This document shows, in pieces, positions 62,383-64,000 of a stretch of 64,000 nucleotides of DNA. Source of the stretch: Acuticoccus sp. I52.16.1 (lineage in GTDB: Bacteria; Pseudomonadota; Alphaproteobacteria; Rhizobiales; Amorphaceae); NCBI RefSeq assembly GCF_022865125.1, contig NZ_CP094828.1:3279219-3343218 (forward strand), in the 5' to 3' direction. The position numbers and the translations under genes were made by a program. The notes under the pieces are model-generated. The model had not been told where the DNA came from. It saw only the letters and a list, made by a program, of their open reading frames with translations, and ran no database searches. Numbering within the stretch: position 1 is the stretch's first letter; every line of letters starts with the position of its first letter.

Positions 62383-64000
62383 ATGCAGACACACGACGGC
62401 CCTGAGGACGCGGTGGCGGAGCCGGCCGGGGCGTCGTCTCGGGAGGGCGTCCTGTTCCTCGTCGTCGGGCCGAGCGGGGTGGGCAAGGACTCGTTGATCG
62501 ACGGCGCTCGTGCCCGCCTGCCGCAGCGGCACTTCAGCCTCGCCCAGCGTGTCGTCACCCGCCCGCGTGAGGCCGGTGGCGAGGACCACGAACCCATGGA
62601 CCTCACCACCTTTCGTGCCGAGGAGGCCGCGGGCGCCTTCGCCGTCGCCTGGGGCGCGCATGGCCTGCGCTACGGCATCCGCCACCGTGCCATCGCCCCG
62701 CTGGCGCAGGGGTCCAACGTCATCGTCAACGCCTCGCGCGGCTCGATCGGCGCCTTCGCGACCCTCGCCCGGCGCGTCGTGGTGATCTCCGTCGTCGCCC
62801 CGCCGGAGATCGTGCGCGCCCGTCTCGAAGCCCGCGGGCGCGAGGACGCGGCCGACGTCGCCGCGCGGCTCGAGCGGCGGGTGCCGCTGGTCGGCGCCGG
62901 CAACGTCGCGGTCATCGACAACGGCGGCGCGCTGGAAGTGGGGGTCGACCATTTCGTCGCCGCACTCCTCGGCGCCGCCCGGCTGCCGCTCGCCGTGCAC
63001 CGTGTCCCCGTCACGCTGCCGGGCGGTCCCGTCGCGTTCGTGCATCGCGCCGCGTTGCCGCTCGCCAGCCAGCAGGTCGCGGCAGGCGGGGGGACCGAGG
63101 TCGTCGCCGACAGCGCCGTGCGCGTGCGCCTCGCCGTGACCGACGGGCCGCTCGTCGACCCGGCCAGCGTCGGCCTGCCGGACGCGGTGTTCGACCGGCT
63201 CGGTGCCGCCGAGGGCAGCGAGGTGGTTCTGCGCCGCGCCGCACCGCCCGTCAGCCGGGACGCGCTCCGGCGCAAAATCGCCGGCGATACGCTGGGGGCT
63301 GGCGCCATCGCCACCATCGTGCGCGACATCGTCGACGGCCGCTACAGCGAGGCGGAGGTGGCCGGCTTCCTCGTCGCCGCCTCGCGCCAGCTCACCGTGA
63401 CCGAGATTGCGGCGCTAACGAAGGAGCGTGCCGGCCTCGTCGTGCCGATCGCCTGGGATCGCCGGTTGGTGGTCGACAAGCACTCGCTGGGCGGCGTGCC
63501 GGGCAACCCGATCTCGCTGGTGGTGGTCCCGGTGGTGGCCGCGCACGGGCTGCCGATCCCCAAGACGTCCTCGCGTGCGATCACCTCCGCCGCCGGCACC
63601 GCCGACATCATGGAGTGCGCCGCGCGCGTGGATCTCGACGCTGCCGACCTGAAGCGCGTCGTGAGCACCGCGGGCGGCGCCGTCGCCTGGGCCGGACGCA
63701 TCAGCCACAGCCCGCTCGACGACGTGATGAACGCCATCAACCGCCCGCTCGGGATCGCTTCGCCGGGGCTCGACGTGTCCTCGATCTTGTCCAAGAAGCT
63801 CGCCGTCGGCGCGACCCATGTGGCGATCGACATTCCGGTCGGCCCTGCCGCCAAGGTGAAGACGGCCGAGGCGGGCGCCGAGCTGGCGCGGCTCTTCGAG
63901 GAGGTGGGCCGCGCGGTCGGCCTCACCGTCCGTGCCGCGATCAGCGACGGGCGCCACCCGCTCGGCCGCGGTGTGGGCCCCGCGCTGGAGCTGGAGGACG
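62383..64000 (+). CDS. PhnN ribose-1,5-bisphosphokinase fused to an AMP-phosphorylase/thymidine-phosphorylase-family domain (3' end outside window)
   Basis: 539 codons are visible with no stop. Residues about 20-200 are PhnN: Walker A G-P-S-G-V-G-K-D-S at 29-37, T-R-P-R-E-A-G-G-E-D-H at 59-69, H-G-L-R-Y-G-I at 93-99; PhnN makes PRPP from ribose-1,5-bisphosphate and ATP. Residues about 205-290 look like the N-terminal beta domain of archaeal AMP phosphorylases (G-L-P-D-A-V-F-D-R-L-G). Residues 290-539 are the nucleoside-phosphorylase II fold: D-G-R-Y-S-E-A-E at 318-325, V-V-D-K-H-S-L-G-G-V-P-G-N at 363-375, P-K-T-S-S-R-A-I-T-S-A-A-G-T-A-D at 393-408, S-K-K at 470-472. AMP phosphorylase yields the substrate of PhnN. 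GGAG lies six bases before the ATG. Confidence 0.87.
   Translation, partial: MQTHDGPEDAVAEPAGASSREGVLFLVVGPSGVGKDSLIDGARARLPQRHFSLAQRVVTRPREAGGEDHEPMDLTTFRAEEAAGAFAVAWGAHGLRYGIRHRAIAPLAQGSNVIVNASRGSIGAFATLARRVVVISVVAPPEIVRARLEARGREDAADVAARLERRVPLVGAGNVAVIDNGGALEVGVDHFVAALLGAARLPLAVHRVPVTLPGGPVAFVHRAALPLASQQVAAGGGTEVVADSAVRVRLAVTDGPLVDPASVGLPDAVFDRLGAAEGSEVVLRRAAPPVSRDALRRKIAGDTLGAGAIATIVRDIVDGRYSEAEVAGFLVAASRQLTVTEIAALTKERAGLVVPIAWDRRLVVDKHSLGGVPGNPISLVVVPVVAAHGLPIPKTSSRAITSAAGTADIMECAARVDLDAADLKRVVSTAGGAVAWAGRISHSPLDDVMNAINRPLGIASPGLDVSSILSKKLAVGATHVAIDIPVGPAAKVKTAEAGAELARLFEEVGRAVGLTVRAAISDGRHPLGRGVGPALELED

Overview
The window is a high-GC chromosomal stretch from an alphaproteobacterium, most likely a Hyphomicrobiales (Rhizobiales) member. 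The evidence is a giant growth-pole-ring type protein (750-7523), CckA, a zinc-less alphaproteobacterial DksA, an alphaproteobacterial LexA box (GAAC-N7-GAAC) before recA, the trmL/hemF/petABC neighbourhood, and many solute-binding-protein transporters (TRAP, TAXI, HAAT-type ABC, BMP-type ABC). The transporter load fits a marine or saline habitat, but the genus cannot be named from sequence alone. I see no prophage, insertion sequence, CRISPR array or rRNA; one tRNA gene (Thr, anticodon CGT) is present.

Layout. 1-7600: an alpha/beta hydrolase start and a [2Fe-2S] ferredoxin on the minus strand, divergent from the 2257-residue polar-growth protein. 7876-11409: a minus-strand nucleoside/BMP-type ABC importer (ATPase and two permeases) with no binding protein. 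11592-13196: a carboxymuconolactone-decarboxylase-like protein and an orphan TAXI binding protein. 13448-17622: three tandem paralogues of exported proteins, each with 16 consecutive nine-residue [x-V-x-V-x-Q-x-E-P] repeats and a C-terminal PRC-barrel-like domain. 17695-21062: a TRAP operon. 21534-25084: tRNA-Thr, then recQ, a membrane protein and a long-form dCTP deaminase (minus strand). 25295-29245: a VWA protein and a DUF3754 protein converge on SixA and a MoxR-type AAA ATPase. 29551-33490: dksA, cckA, recA; a perfect CtrA-type site and a LexA box lie side by side before recA. 33556-39545: a CoA-transferase pair, DUF4112, two small exported proteins, alaS. 39805-45608: a HAAT/Liv-type ABC operon (GFJHM order) with a putative leader ORF, ending in a D-erythronate-dehydrogenase-like gene. 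45713-50388: an SbcD-like nuclease and a YhaN-like ATPase. 50453-54393: a LarA homologue with larC, larE and larB, a complete nickel-pincer-nucleotide set. 54458-57319: glutathione-dependent formaldehyde oxidation (fghA, frmA) with a divergent OhrR-type regulator. 57335-61738: hemF, trmL, petABC. 62383-64000 (runs off the end): one open frame joining a PhnN kinase to an AMP-phosphorylase/thymidine-phosphorylase-family domain.

How genes work together: petABC form the cytochrome bc1 complex. larA/C/E/B couple synthesis of the Ni-pincer cofactor to a single user enzyme. The Liv-type transporter and DenD-like dehydrogenase are three bases apart, which suggests that the transported solute is a sugar acid rather than a branched-chain amino acid. 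The PhnN-phosphorylase fusion would join production of ribose-1,5-bisphosphate to its conversion to PRPP. The strongest candidates for undescribed biology are this fusion, the triplet of nonapeptide-repeat exported proteins, the lar cluster with its unknown substrate, and the CtrA/LexA double site at cckA-recA.
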